A stretch of DNA of 64,000 nt from positions 236,076 to 300,075 of the forward strand of contig NZ_VOBG01000006.1 in NCBI RefSeq assembly GCF_008369295.1, read 5' to 3'. The notes beneath the pieces are model-generated. The model was not told where the DNA came from, made no database searches, and saw only the letters and a list, made by a program, of their open reading frames with translations. This stretch comes from Pseudomonas sp. ANT_H4. Its GTDB lineage: Bacteria; Pseudomonadota; Gammaproteobacteria; Pseudomonadales; Pseudomonadaceae. Of the stretch, positions 9,169 through 18,517 are shown one piece after another (the stretch's first letter is position 1; the number at the start of each line of letters is the position of its first letter). A program made the position numbers and the translations under genes.

Positions 9169-9359
9169 AAATTCCTTACCGGTTTTTCCGTTGGGGAGGG
9201 GTAAAAGTGCATCACGACAAAATGTGTGGGCACCCAGAGACTGACCCGAGTGCATTCAGGGAGTTTTAGAACAATCAGTTATAAGGCAAAGGGCCGCAGC
9301 CTCGCGGAACCTGCTCGGCGGGCTGTGGGGCCTGTGCTTGGGGGGCGGTGCGCGACAGA

Positions 9360-11357
9360 TTACTTTTGCGTTTTTGTGACATTGCTGCGAATCAGCGCCC
9401 GTATGGCGAATCGATTCGGATGACAGGCCTCGGCCACGTTTCTGGGCAAGGGCAGCGGTTCATTGTCCAGCCACGCCGCCAGCAGTTCGCCGGACAACGG
9501 CGCGGTGATCAGGCCCCGTGAGCCATGGCCACTGTTGACGTACAGGCCGTCCAGCCATGGGCAGGCAACGTCTGGTGTGTGGCGGGCATCCTTGCGCAGG
9601 GCGTCATAGGCTTGGGCAAACGCCGGAGGGTCGGCCAGTGGCCCGACGATGGGCAAATAGTCCGGGCTGGTGCAGCGAAAAGCGGCGCGCCCCGCGAGGG
9701 TTTCGGGGGCGAGGGTGTCGGCCTGCAGGCGCTGCGCCAGATCCGGGGAAATCTCCTGCAGCAGCGCCAGGTTGCCGGCGTGTTCGGCGGCGCTGGGCGT
9801 CAGGTCATCGCTCTTGAAGTCGAAACTGGCCCCCAGGGTGTGCTCACCCAGGCGCGGCGGTGCGACATAACCTTCGGCACACACCACGGTCGCCAGTTGC
9901 TGACTCGCTACCGTCTGTGGCAACCGGGTGATTTGCCCGCGAATGCGCTTGAGGGGCAGCTCGGCGCTGGCGGTAAAACGCTTGACCTCGGCGGCACCCG
10001 CTAACACCACCACCGGCGCGCTGGCCAGTAACTGCTCACCGTCCCAGGCCTGCCACTGGCTTTCGACCTTGCGTAGCTCAAGCACCTCGTGATGGACCAG
10101 AACATCGATGCCCTGTTGCCCTGCCTGCCATTGGCAGAGCGCTGGAGGGTGAACCCAACCGCCTTCGGGGAAAAACATCCCGCCGTGCTCCAGAGCAATA
10201 CCGGCACGAGCCTGGGCCTGGTCTCTGTCCAGCAGATGCAACAAATCGGCCGTAAAGGCCTCGGCCAGTTGCGCCTGACGCTCGGCCTCCTTGGCATTGA
10301 AGGCCAGTTGCAGCACGCCACAGCCGTCCCAGTCCACGCCGCGTTGCAGGTGTTCCAGCAGGCGCCGGGTATGACCGAATCCGCTGACAATCATCTGCGA
10401 CAGCGCGGTGCCATGGGCGGACAGTTTGAGATAGAGCACCCCTTGCGGGTTGCCTGAGGCTTCCTGGGCCAGGCCGTCATGGCGCTCCAGCAGACTGACC
10501 TGCCAACCCCGCGCCGCGAGACTGGCAGCACTGGCGCAACCGGCCAGACCGCCGCCGATCACCAGGGCCCGTCGCTCGCCGTTGATCGCTGGCGGGCGGG
10601 CGAACCAGGGCTTGATCGCGGCAGGCGCAGGCGTATCGGCCGGCCAACCGAGAAATTCTCCCCGCAGGATTTCCCACTTATGGCCGATGCCCGGTGTGCG
10701 CTTCATCTTGAACCCGGCGCCATTGAGCAGGCGCCGTACCCACCCGGTACTGGTGAAGGTGCTGATGGTCGAGCCCGGCGCCGCCAGCCGCGCCAGTTCG
10801 GCAAACAGCTCGGCGGTCCACATGTCCGGGTTTTTCGCCGGGGCAAAACCGTCGAGAAACCAGGCGTCGACCTGTGCGTCCAGTTGCGGCAATTGCTCCA
10901 GGGCATCGCCGATCAGCAACGTCAGGGTCACGCGACCGTTATCCAGCACCAGGCGCTGGAAGCCTGGGTGAATGGCGATGTACTGCGCCAGCAACTGATC
11001 GGCAAAAGGCTTGAGCTGCGGCCAAAGGGCCAGGGCCCGCTGCAGGTCGGCGTGGCTGAGCGGGTACTTTTCCACGCTGACAAAATGCAGGCGGGCGCCT
11101 TGCACCGCGTGTTGTTCAAACAGCTGCCAGGCGCAGAGAAAGTTCAGCCCGGTGCCGAAACCGGTTTCGCCAATCACCAGCCTGCCACCTGCGGGCAAGG
11201 CGGCGAAGCGTTCTTGCAGGCGGTTCTGCTCGATGAATACATAGAGCGTTTCTTCCAGGCCCGATTGGTCGGAAAAGTACACGTCATCGAAGACCCGCGA
11301 GCGCGGGCGTCCCTGATCATCCCAGTCGAGCTGGGCATTGGGCAGTACTGGGTTCAT
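9360..11357 (-). CDS. mnmC: Bifunctional tRNA 5-methylaminomethyl-2-thiouridine biosynthesis protein MnmC
   Basis: 665 residues. The N-terminal methyltransferase half (MnmD) shows IGETGFGTGLNFL and DGFAPAKNPDMW. The C-terminal FAD oxidoreductase half starts with the dinucleotide motif LVIGGGLAGCASAASLA and contains SGNPQGVLYLK. The enzyme completes mnm5s2U at the wobble position of tRNAs by removing the carboxymethyl group and then methylating. I chose the ATG at 11357 (MNPVLPNAQLDW) over a TTG two codons upstream. Pap lies divergently on the other side. Confidence 0.93.
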   Translation of the reverse strand: MNPVLPNAQLDWDDQGRPRSRVFDDVYFSDQSGLEETLYVFIEQNRLQERFAALPAGGRLVIGETGFGTGLNFLCAWQLFEQHAVQGARLHFVSVEKYPLSHADLQRALALWPQLKPFADQLLAQYIAIHPGFQRLVLDNGRVTLTLLIGDALEQLPQLDAQVDAWFLDGFAPAKNPDMWTAELFAELARLAAPGSTISTFTSTGWVRRLLNGAGFKMKRTPGIGHKWEILRGEFLGWPADTPAPAAIKPWFARPPAINGERRALVIGGGLAGCASAASLAARGWQVSLLERHDGLAQEASGNPQGVLYLKLSAHGTALSQMIVSGFGHTRRLLEHLQRGVDWDGCGVLQLAFNAKEAERQAQLAEAFTADLLHLLDRDQAQARAGIALEHGGMFFPEGGWVHPPALCQWQAGQQGIDVLVHHEVLELRKVESQWQAWDGEQLLASAPVVVLAGAAEVKRFTASAELPLKRIRGQITRLPQTVASQQLATVVCAEGYVAPPRLGEHTLGASFDFKSDDLTPSAAEHAGNLALLQEISPDLAQRLQADTLAPETLAGRAAFRCTSPDYLPIVGPLADPPAFAQAYDALRKDARHTPDVACPWLDGLYVNSGHGSRGLITAPLSGELLAAWLDNEPLPLPRNVAEACHPNRFAIRALIRSNVTKTQK

Positions 11358-11496
11358 GGGCAACTCGGCAAAGGCAAGGCGGCTATTCTAGCCGATCCCA
11401 CACCAGGCAATTGATCCACGGCAAGTGCCATGGAATTGCCCTCCCGCCGTGGTGCCCAATCCGCTAGTCTTGACCCATCTTGGAAGGGAGTCGCCC

Positions 11497-13017
11497 ATGT
11501 TTGAATCTGCCGAAATTGGTCACGCCATCGACAAAGAGACTTACGACGCCGAAGTACCGGCCCTGCGCGAAGCCTTACTGGAAGCTCAGTACGAACTGCA
11601 ACAGCAAGGTCGGTTCCCGGTGATCGTGCTGATCAACGGCATTGAAGGCGCCGGCAAGGGCGAAACGGTCAAGCTGCTCAATGAGTGGATGGACCCGCGA
11701 CTGATTGAGGTGCGCACCTTCGACCAGCAGACCGACGAAGAGCTGGCCCGCCCACCGGCCTGGCGCTATTGGCGACAGTTACCGGCCAAGGGACGCATGG
11801 GGATTTTTTTCGGCAACTGGTACAGCCAGATGCTCCAGGACCGGGTTCATGGGCAGATCAAGGACGCGCGGCTGGACCAGGCCATTGCCGGCGCCGAGCG
11901 CCTGGAACAAATGCTCTGCGATGAAGGCGCACTGATCTTCAAGTTCTGGTTTCACCTGTCCAAGAAGCAAATGAAGGCCCGGCTCAAGGCCCTGCAGGAT
12001 GACCCGCTGCACAGCTGGCGCATCAGCCCGCTGGACTGGCAGCAGTCCGAGACCTACGGCAAGTTCGTGCATTTCGGTGAGCGGGTATTGCGCCGCACCA
12101 GCCGCGACTACGCGCCTTGGCATGTGATTGAAGGGGTCGATGCGCATTATCGCGGGCTGACCGTTGGCAGGATCCTCCTGGAAGGTTTGCAGAACGCCCT
12201 CAAGCGGCTCAAGGCCAAGGCCAGCGGCATTAACCCTGCGCCGCTGCCGTCTTCTGTCGACCAGTTGAGCCTGGTGGGCAGCCTGGACATGACCTTGCGC
12301 CTGGAAAAGGACGACTACGAAGAACAACTGATTACCGAGCAGGCGCGGCTTTCCGGCTTGATGCGCGACAAACGCATGCGCAAGCACGCGTTGGTGACGG
12401 TGTTCGAGGGCAACGATGCGGCGGGCAAGGGCGGGGCGATCCGTCGTGTCGCCGCCGCCCTTGATCCACGTCAGTACCACATCGTGCCGATTGCCGCGCC
12501 CACCGAGGACGAGCGTGCACAGCCTTACCTTTGGCGCTTCTGGCGGCAAATTCCGGCGCGGGGCATGTTCACCGTGTTCGACCGCTCCTGGTATGGCCGA
12601 GTGCTGGTGGAGCGGATCGAAGGGTTCTGCACACCGGCTGACTGGATGCGCGCTTATGCCGAGATCAACGACTTTGAAGAACAGTTGAGCGACGCCGGCG
12701 TCATCGTCGTCAAGTTCTGGCTGGCCATCGACAAACAGACCCAGCTGGAACGCTTTCAAGCTCGGGAAGAAATTCCCTTCAAGCGCTTCAAAATTACTGA
12801 AGACGACTGGCGCAACCGCGACAAATGGGATGACTACCGGGCGGCGGTGGGCGATATGGTTGATCGCACCAGCACTGAGATTTCACCCTGGACGCTGGTG
12901 GAGGCCAATGACAAACGCTGGGCGCGGGTCAAGGTGCTGCGCACCATCAACCTGGCGCTGGAGGCGGCGTTCGAGCGGTCTGACAAGCACGACAAGAAGA
13001 AAGGCAAAAAGAAGTAG
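11497..13017 (+). CDS. pap: Polyphosphate:AMP phosphotransferase (tandem PPK2 domains)
   Basis: 506 residues. The ATG at 11497 follows GGAAGGGAG, which rules out longer upstream readings. Two PPK2 domains lie in tandem, each with a Walker-A-like loop: NGIEGAGKGETVKLL in the first and EGNDAAGKGGAIRR in the second. Tandem class II PPK2 enzymes such as P. aeruginosa Pap phosphorylate AMP to ADP from polyphosphate. The C-terminus is a lysine-rich tail (KHDKKKGKKK). P. aeruginosa also has pap near its NAGGN genes, so the neighbourhood is conserved. Confidence 0.9.
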   Translation: MFESAEIGHAIDKETYDAEVPALREALLEAQYELQQQGRFPVIVLINGIEGAGKGETVKLLNEWMDPRLIEVRTFDQQTDEELARPPAWRYWRQLPAKGRMGIFFGNWYSQMLQDRVHGQIKDARLDQAIAGAERLEQMLCDEGALIFKFWFHLSKKQMKARLKALQDDPLHSWRISPLDWQQSETYGKFVHFGERVLRRTSRDYAPWHVIEGVDAHYRGLTVGRILLEGLQNALKRLKAKASGINPAPLPSSVDQLSLVGSLDMTLRLEKDDYEEQLITEQARLSGLMRDKRMRKHALVTVFEGNDAAGKGGAIRRVAAALDPRQYHIVPIAAPTEDERAQPYLWRFWRQIPARGMFTVFDRSWYGRVLVERIEGFCTPADWMRAYAEINDFEEQLSDAGVIVVKFWLAIDKQTQLERFQAREEIPFKRFKITEDDWRNRDKWDDYRAAVGDMVDRTSTEISPWTLVEANDKRWARVKVLRTINLALEAAFERSDKHDKKKGKKK

Positions 13018-13166
13018 TCGGGCCGACGCTCGCCACAGGGTATGGGTTCACCATCAAAATAGTTGTCCGTACTCGTGACATACGCGGGGTGAATGATTGT
13101 CGCGGTTCGTGAGGGCTGGATCTATGCTCGGTCCATCTCTCAATAACCACAATAATGAGGTAGCCC

Positions 13167-14351
13167 ATGCGTGAAGTAGTGATCGTCGACAGCGTGCGAA
13201 CCGGCCTGGCCAAGTCCTTTCGCGGCAAGTTCAACCAGACTCGCCCCGATGACATGGCCGCCCATTGCGTCAATGCCCTGCTGACTCGCAACGGTATTGA
13301 CCCGGCCAGCGTCGAGGATTGCATCGTCGGCGCCGGCTCCAACGAAGGCGCCCAGGGCTACAACATTGGTCGCAATGTGGCGGTGCTGTCCCGTCTGGGC
13401 ACTGGCACCGCTGGCATGACCCTCAACCGTTTCTGTTCGTCGGGCTTGCAGGCCATTGCCATCGCCGCCAACCAGATTGCTTCTGGCTGCAGTGAGATCA
13501 TCGTCGCCGGCGGTGTCGAGTCCATCAGCCTGACCATGAAAAGCGTGAACACCGACAACCTGATCAACCCGTTGCTCAAGGAGCAGGTGCCGGGCATCTA
13601 CTTCCCCATGGGTCAGACCGCCGAAATCGTCGCCCGTCGCTATAACGTCAGCCGCGAAGAGCAGGACCTGTACGCCCTGCAAAGCCAGCAGCGTACGGCG
13701 CAGGCCCAGGTCGATGGTTTGTTCGACGATGAAATCGTGCCGATGACGGTCAAGTACAAGGTGGAAGACAAGAATACCGGTGAGGTGCAAATTCTTGATG
13801 GCGTGGTGGACCGCGACGACTGCAATCGCCCGGATACCACCCTGGCCAGCCTGACCGGTTTGAAGCCAGTATTTTCCGAAGACGGATCGGTGACGGCGGG
13901 CAACTCGTCGCAGTTGTCTGACGGGGCCTCGATGACGTTGGTGATGAGCCTGGAAAAGGCACTGGAACTGGGGCTCAAACCGAAGGCATTTTTCCGTGGT
14001 TTTACCGTCGCCGGTTGCGAGCCGGATGAGATGGGCATTGGTCCGGTGTTCTCGGTGCCCAAGTTGCTCAAGGCGCGGGGGCTTTCGGTGGCGGATATCG
14101 ACCTGTGGGAGCTCAACGAGGCCTTTGCTTCGCAGTGCCTGTATGCACGCAACCGGCTGGAGATTGATAACGCCAGGTACAACGTCAACGGCGGCTCGAT
14201 TTCGATTGGTCACCCTTTTGGCATGACCGGGTCGCGGCAGGTCGGGCACTTGGTGCGTGAGTTGCAACGGCGCAATCTTCGGTATGGGATCGTCACCATG
14301 TGCGTGGGCGGCGGGATGGGGGCGACGGGGTTGTTCGAAGCGGTGCGTTAG
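13167..14351 (+). CDS. Acetyl-CoA C-acyltransferase (thiolase)
   Basis: 394 residues, the usual thiolase length. The three catalytic segments are present: NRFCSSGLQA (acylated Cys), GHPFGMTG (His) and CVGGGMGATG (second Cys near the C-terminus). Thiolases cleave 3-ketoacyl-CoA or condense two acyl-CoAs. The gene stands alone without a paired beta-oxidation partner, so the chain-length preference is not clear. AATGAGGT precedes the ATG. Confidence 0.9.
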   Translation: MREVVIVDSVRTGLAKSFRGKFNQTRPDDMAAHCVNALLTRNGIDPASVEDCIVGAGSNEGAQGYNIGRNVAVLSRLGTGTAGMTLNRFCSSGLQAIAIAANQIASGCSEIIVAGGVESISLTMKSVNTDNLINPLLKEQVPGIYFPMGQTAEIVARRYNVSREEQDLYALQSQQRTAQAQVDGLFDDEIVPMTVKYKVEDKNTGEVQILDGVVDRDDCNRPDTTLASLTGLKPVFSEDGSVTAGNSSQLSDGASMTLVMSLEKALELGLKPKAFFRGFTVAGCEPDEMGIGPVFSVPKLLKARGLSVADIDLWELNEAFASQCLYARNRLEIDNARYNVNGGSISIGHPFGMTGSRQVGHLVRELQRRNLRYGIVTMCVGGGMGATGLFEAVR

Positions 14352-14382
14352 TCGGGGGCCTCGGTTGGGTTGGGTTGGGTGT

Positions 14383-14866
14383 ATATCCGTTGCTGCGGTC
14401 ATGGCGGCTTAGGGTTACGCCCTTACGGCGTGTCACTTTGAAAAGCCCAAAGTAACCAAAGGCTCTTGCCCCACCACTTGGTGCCTCGCTGTGGCTCGGC
14501 ATGCCTTCACTCCGGCATTGCTCCGTGGGCCGCCGCGATGGGCCATCCTTGGCCCAGCGCGGCTAAACCGGCGTCCTGCCGGTTTACCCACGGATCAATG
14601 CCTGCGTTCAGCCATCGTGGTTTAACGGGGCGCCTAAGATCAAGATCAAAAGCACGGCGGCCTGGTAGCCGACCTGAGTGGTGAGAAGCAAGAGCGGACC
14701 CCATGCCACCTGTAGGAGCGAGGGGGACGCCTAGTTCTTGCTCGCGATGGTCGTTAACGATGACGCGGACATCCTGAATCACCGTGGCGCCCTCAGGTTC
14801 TTCGCGAGCAAGCTCGCTCCAGAAAGGCGGATGGTGCTAAGCCGCCATGACCGCAGCAACGGATAT
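14383..14866. repeat. 484-bp intergenic element bounded by 30-bp perfect inverted repeats
   Basis: Bases 14383-14412 (atatccgttgctgcggtcat...) recur perfectly as the reverse complement at 14837-14866. The 595-bp gap between the thiolase and EamA genes (14352-14946) is almost filled by this structure. Its left part (14412-14630) has a palindrome-rich sequence with cccttacggcgtgtcacttt and aaagtaaccaaagg, of a kind I have met as a repeated intergenic sequence in pseudomonads. Its right part holds a REPIN (14711-14825). No convincing gene lies inside. It resembles a non-autonomous mobile or composite repeat. Confidence 0.7.
14711..14825. repeat. REPIN (inverted REP doublet), copy 1
   Basis: Begins tgtaggagcgag and ends cgagcaagctcgctccag. 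The central spacer is gtcgttaacgatgacg. The left REP is a variant in which the block gggggacgcctagttc interrupts the usual gagcgagcttgctcgcg core. The same variant block recurs in copy 2. Confidence 0.8.
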
Positions 14867-14946
14867 GTACTCAATCACAAATACCTATCCCCGATCCGCA
14901 CATCCCCTAGAATGCAGCCTTTATTTCTCTGATATCCGGGGCACTC

Positions 14947-15900
14947 ATGCACATATCTTCCGGCCGCTGGGTCTACGGTTTATCCCTGGCCCTGTTGACC
15001 GCGCTGCTCTGGGGCATTCTGCCGATCAAGCTCAAACAAGTGTTGCAGGTGATGGACCCGATCACCGTGACCTGGTTTCGCCTGACGGTTTCCGGTGTTT
15101 GTCTGTTTGTCTATCTCGCCGCTGTCCGGCGTCTGCCCAGCTGGCGGTCCCTCGGCCCGCGCGGTGGCTGGCTGGTGGCAATGGCCGTGTGCGGGCTGGT
15201 CGGCAACTACGTGCTGTATCTGGTAGGGCTAAAAATGCTGAGCCCCGGCACCGCACAACTGGTGGTGCAGGTGGGGCCGATTTTTCTGATGATCGCCAGT
15301 GTCTTCATCTTCAAGGAGCGCTTTAGCCTGGGGCAGGGCATGGGCCTGCTGGTGCTGATCATCGGTTTTGCGTTGTTCTTCAATCAACGCCTGACGGAGC
15401 TGTTGACGTCCCTGGGAACCTACACTGCCGGGGTACTGACTATTCTCCTGGCAACCACGATCTGGACCTTCTATGCCTTGGGCCAGAAGCAATTGCTGAC
15501 GGTATGGAATTCATTGCAGGTGATGATGGTGATCTACCTGTGTTGCGCCTTGCTAATCACACCGTGGGCGCAGCCCATGCAAGCACTGCAACTGAGCCCG
15601 TTGCAAGGCTGGCTGCTGCTCGCGTGCTGTTTCAATACGCTGATTGCCTACGGTGCATTTGCCGAGGCCTTGGCCCATTGGGAAGCATCGCGGGTCAGCG
15701 CGACCCTGGCGATGACGCCTTTGGTGACCTTTGTCGCGGTGGCTTTGGCGGTGTGGCTATGGCCTGACTATGTGCATGCCGAGCAGATCAACGCCTTGGG
15801 TTATGGCGGAGCGTTGCTGGTGGTGCTGGGGTCGGCGACGGTAGCGTTGGCGCCTTCGTTGTTCGCCGGGCTCAAGGCCCGGCGAGCACGCTTGATGTAG
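14947..15900 (+). CDS. EamA family (DMT) transporter
   Basis: 317 residues, strongly hydrophobic, with about ten membrane segments in two homologous halves. It opens SGRWVYGLSLALLTALLWGI, typical of the EamA drug/metabolite transporter family (RarD/RhaT-like). Members export amino acids or other metabolites; the substrate is not visible. Its stop codon TAG lies inside the REPIN that follows. Confidence 0.88.
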   Translation: MHISSGRWVYGLSLALLTALLWGILPIKLKQVLQVMDPITVTWFRLTVSGVCLFVYLAAVRRLPSWRSLGPRGGWLVAMAVCGLVGNYVLYLVGLKMLSPGTAQLVVQVGPIFLMIASVFIFKERFSLGQGMGLLVLIIGFALFFNQRLTELLTSLGTYTAGVLTILLATTIWTFYALGQKQLLTVWNSLQVMMVIYLCCALLITPWAQPMQALQLSPLQGWLLLACCFNTLIAYGAFAEALAHWEASRVSATLAMTPLVTFVAVALAVWLWPDYVHAEQINALGYGGALLVVLGSATVALAPSLFAGLKARRARLM

Positions 15901-16005
15901 GAGCGAGCTTGCTCGCGAAGGTCGTTAACGATGACGTAGAAAACTTGACACCCAACAGCGCTCTCAGGCTTTTCGCGAGCAAGAACTAGGCGTCCCCCTT
16001 TCTAC
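15896..16005. repeat. REPIN, copy 2, overlapping two stop codons
   Basis: Left arm tgtaggagcgagcttgctcg, spacer gtcgttaacgatgacg, right arm cgcgagcaagaactaggcgtccccc. The right arm is the reverse complement of the variant REP seen in copy 1. The TAG stop of the EamA gene (15898-15900) and the TAG stop of fumC (16004-16002, minus strand) are both supplied by this repeat. Confidence 0.8.
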
Positions 16006-17378
16006 AACATGTTTTCCGGGCGCACCCACTGATCAAACTCTTCATCGGTGAGATACCCCAGCGCCAGCGCCGCTTCCCGCAGCGTCAGGCCTTCGGTATA
16101 GGCCTTCTTGGCAATCTGCGCTGATTTGTCGTAGCCGATATGTGGGTTCAGCGCGGTGACCAGCATCAAGCCCCGTTCCAGGTGTTCGGCCATTTGCTCG
16201 GCATCGGGCTCAAGACCGGCGATGCAATGCTCCTGGAAGTTGCTGCAACCGTCGGCCAGCAAGCGGATCGACTCCAGCAGGTTGTGAATGATCACCGGTT
16301 TGTACACGTTCAACTGCAAATGACCTTGGCTTGCGGCAAAACCGATGGTTACGTCATTGCCCATCACCTGGCAGGCCAGCATCGACAAGGCTTCACACTG
16401 AGTCGGGTTGACCTTGCCGGGCATGATCGAACTGCCCGGCTCATTGGCCGGTAACTTGACTTCCGCCAACCCCGCACGTGGGCCGGAACCCAACAGGCGC
16501 AGGTCGTTGGCGATTTTCATCAGCGCCACCGCCAGGGTTTTCAGGGCGCCGGACAAGGTAGTCAGCGGCTCATGACCCGCCAGCGCGGCGAACTTGTTCG
16601 GCGCAGTGACAAACGGCAGGCCCGACAGCGCCGCCAACTCAGAGGCAATCGCTTCACCAAAACCGTGTGGCGAATTGAGCCCGGTGCCGACGGCGGTACC
16701 GCCCTGGGCCAGTTCGCAGACAGCAGGCAGGGCGCTGCGAATGGCCCGTTCGGCGTAATCGAGTTGCGCGATGAAGGCCGAGACTTCCTGGCCAAAAGTA
16801 ATCGGTGTTGCGTCCATCATGTGGGTGCGACCGGTCTTCACCAGCTTCATATGGCGCGCTGACAACTCTGCCAGGCCGCCGGACAACTCGCGGATCGACG
16901 GCAATAATCGCTGATGCACCGCCTGCACTGTGGCAATGCTCATGGCGGTGGGGAAGCAGTCGTTGGAGCTCTGGGAACGGTTGACGTGATCGTTGGGGTG
17001 CACCGGGCTCTTGCCGCCACGAGGCTTGCCCGACAGCTCGTTGGCGCGGCCGGCGATCACTTCGTTGGCGTTCATGTTGCTCTGGGTGCCGCTGCCGGTC
17101 TGCCAGACCACCAGGGGGAACTGGTCGTCATGTTGGCCGTCGAGCACCTCGTCGGCGGCCTGTTCGATTAGCCGTGCGATATCGGCGGGCAGGTCGCCAT
17201 TGCGGTCGTTGACCCGTGCTGCGGCTTTCTTGATCAGGGTCAGGGCGTGCAACACGGCCAGAGGCATGCGTTGCTCACCAATGGCGAAATTGATCAGCGA
17301 GCGTTGGGTCTGCGCACCCCAGTAAGCGTCATCCGGGACTAGCACTTCTCCCAGGCTGTCAGTTTCGATACGGCTCAT
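16002..17378 (-). CDS. fumC: Class II fumarate hydratase
   Basis: 458 residues. It has the fumarase/aspartase signature [13 protein letters not shown] plus [10 protein letters not shown] and [16 protein letters not shown]. It interconverts fumarate and malate in the TCA cycle; FumC-type enzymes lack an iron-sulfur cluster. The ATG at 17378 has AAGGAG about 8 bases upstream; a GTG at 17387 is too close to that site. Its last codon lies in a REPIN. Confidence 0.95.
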   Translation of the reverse strand: MSRIETDSLGEVLVPDDAYWGAQTQRSLINFAIGEQRMPLAVLHALTLIKKAAARVNDRNGDLPADIARLIEQAADEVLDGQHDDQFPLVVWQTGSGTQSNMNANEVIAGRANELSGKPRGGKSPVHPNDHVNRSQSSNDCFPTAMSIATVQAVHQRLLPSIRELSGGLAELSARHMKLVKTGRTHMMDATPITFGQEVSAFIAQLDYAERAIRSALPAVCELAQGGTAVGTGLNSPHGFGEAIASELAALSGLPFVTAPNKFAALAGHEPLTTLSGALKTLAVALMKIANDLRLLGSGPRAGLAEVKLPANEPGSSIMPGKVNPTQCEALSMLACQVMGNDVTIGFAASQGHLQLNVYKPVIIHNLLESIRLLADGCSNFQEHCIAGLEPDAEQMAEHLERGLMLVTALNPHIGYDKSAQIAKKAYTEGLTLREAALALGYLTDEEFDQWVRPENML

Positions 17379-17570
17379 CGGGCACACTCCTTCGGGTCGG
17401 TTTGCGCAGTTTAGGCCGTGATGGGGCTGAGGGGTTCCCTAAAAGACTTTTCATCGGATTCAAGCCCGCAAAACCAGGCCCTGTAAGGCGTGGGGTTGAG
17501 CCGCAGCGTTTTTTAGGTGCAGAATGGTCGCCCCTGGGGTCTTACCTCGCCTGCTAGAAAAGGAAACTCG

Positions 17571-18089
17571 ATGACTCGTCTTCGTGCCATCTGTACCGCG
17601 GTAGCCCTGGTATGTGCCAGCGGCCAGGTTTTTGCCGATACCGCCAGCCATAACGCCAGTGCCGAAGCCTTCCTTACTCTGGCCCATGCTGACAAGCTGG
17701 GTACCCCGGTGTACATGCAAGTGCAGCAAATGTTCGCCCAGCGTTTCGAACAGACCAAGGCTCCGGCCGCCAAGCAAACCGTCCTGGACACCTACCAGGC
17801 CAAGGCCAACACCGCCCTGGACCAGGCTATCGGCTGGAACAAGCTCAAGCCGGACATGATCAAGCTCTACACCAGCAACTTCAGCGAATCCGAACTCAAG
17901 GACCTGGTCGCCTTCTACAAGTCGCCACTGGGCAAGAAAGTCCTGGAAAAAATGCCACAGCTGACCCAGCAATCGGCCCAGTTGACCCAGGCCAAACTGG
18001 AAAGCGCGGTACCGGTGGTGAACAAGTTGTTGGAAGACATGACCAACGAACTGACGCCAAAAGCAGCAGCACCAGCCAAGAAGAAGTAA
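17571..18089 (+). CDS. DUF2059 domain periplasmic protein
   Basis: 172 residues. The ATG at 17571 follows AAAGGAAACTCG. A clear Sec signal peptide is visible (basic MTRLR, hydrophobic core, cleavage likely after VFA at residue 22). The rest is helical and Lys/Gln-rich, with YTSNFSESELKDLVAFY and KSPLGKKVLEKMPQL, the hallmark of DUF2059. The C-terminal tail is Ala/Lys-rich. Function is unknown; the protein is probably periplasmic. bolA starts 12 bp downstream, suggesting co-transcription. Confidence 0.85.
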   Translation: MTRLRAICTAVALVCASGQVFADTASHNASAEAFLTLAHADKLGTPVYMQVQQMFAQRFEQTKAPAAKQTVLDTYQAKANTALDQAIGWNKLKPDMIKLYTSNFSESELKDLVAFYKSPLGKKVLEKMPQLTQQSAQLTQAKLESAVPVVNKLLEDMTNELTPKAAAPAKKK

Positions 18090-18101
18090 GCGGAGCCAGG
18101 A

Positions 18102-18395
18102 ATGACCATGCAACAGCGTATCGAATCGGCACTCGTCGCCCTGAGCCCGCAACACCTGAGCGTGCTGGATGAAAGCCACATGCACAGCCGTGGGTTGCAG
18201 ACTCACTTCAAGGCTGTGCTGGTCAGCCAGCAGTTCGACGGGCTCAACCGCGTCAAGCGCCACCAGAAGGTCTACGCCACCCTGGGAGACCTGATGGGTG
18301 AGTTTCATGCGTTGGCGCTGCATACCTATACGCCTGAAGAATGGGCGAAAATCGACGTAGCCCCGGCCTCGCCGACCTGCGCTGGCGGGCACTAA
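18102..18395 (+). CDS. bolA: BolA family protein
   Basis: 97 residues. It carries the BolA core: LDESHMHSRGLQTHFKAVLV and NRVKRHQKVYATLGDLM, then FHALALHTYTPEEW. The invariant His used in [2Fe-2S] cluster binding with monothiol glutaredoxins is in the KRHQ segment. BolA proteins affect iron-sulfur trafficking and stress morphology. It is followed by a strong terminator. Confidence 0.93.
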   Translation: MTMQQRIESALVALSPQHLSVLDESHMHSRGLQTHFKAVLVSQQFDGLNRVKRHQKVYATLGDLMGEFHALALHTYTPEEWAKIDVAPASPTCAGGH

Positions 18396-18441
18396 CCGAT
18401 GAGCCGGTGTTTCTGACACCGAGCATTTGCTAGAATCCGCA

Positions 18442-18470
18442 ACGCGCCGCTTAGACGGCGCGTTTTTTTT
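18442..18470 (+). terminator. Rho-independent terminator after bolA
   Basis: Stem acgcgccg / cggcgcgt with a short loop, followed by eight T. Confidence 0.92.
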
Positions 18471-18517
18471 GCATCCGGTTCACCCTTTACGAGGGTAGCC
18501 ACCTGGAGAGAACACCC

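Noticed and set aside
14352..14946. Small protein genes in the thiolase-eamA gap
   Set aside because: Open frames here fall within palindromic repeats, lack ribosome sites and show no conserved sequence.
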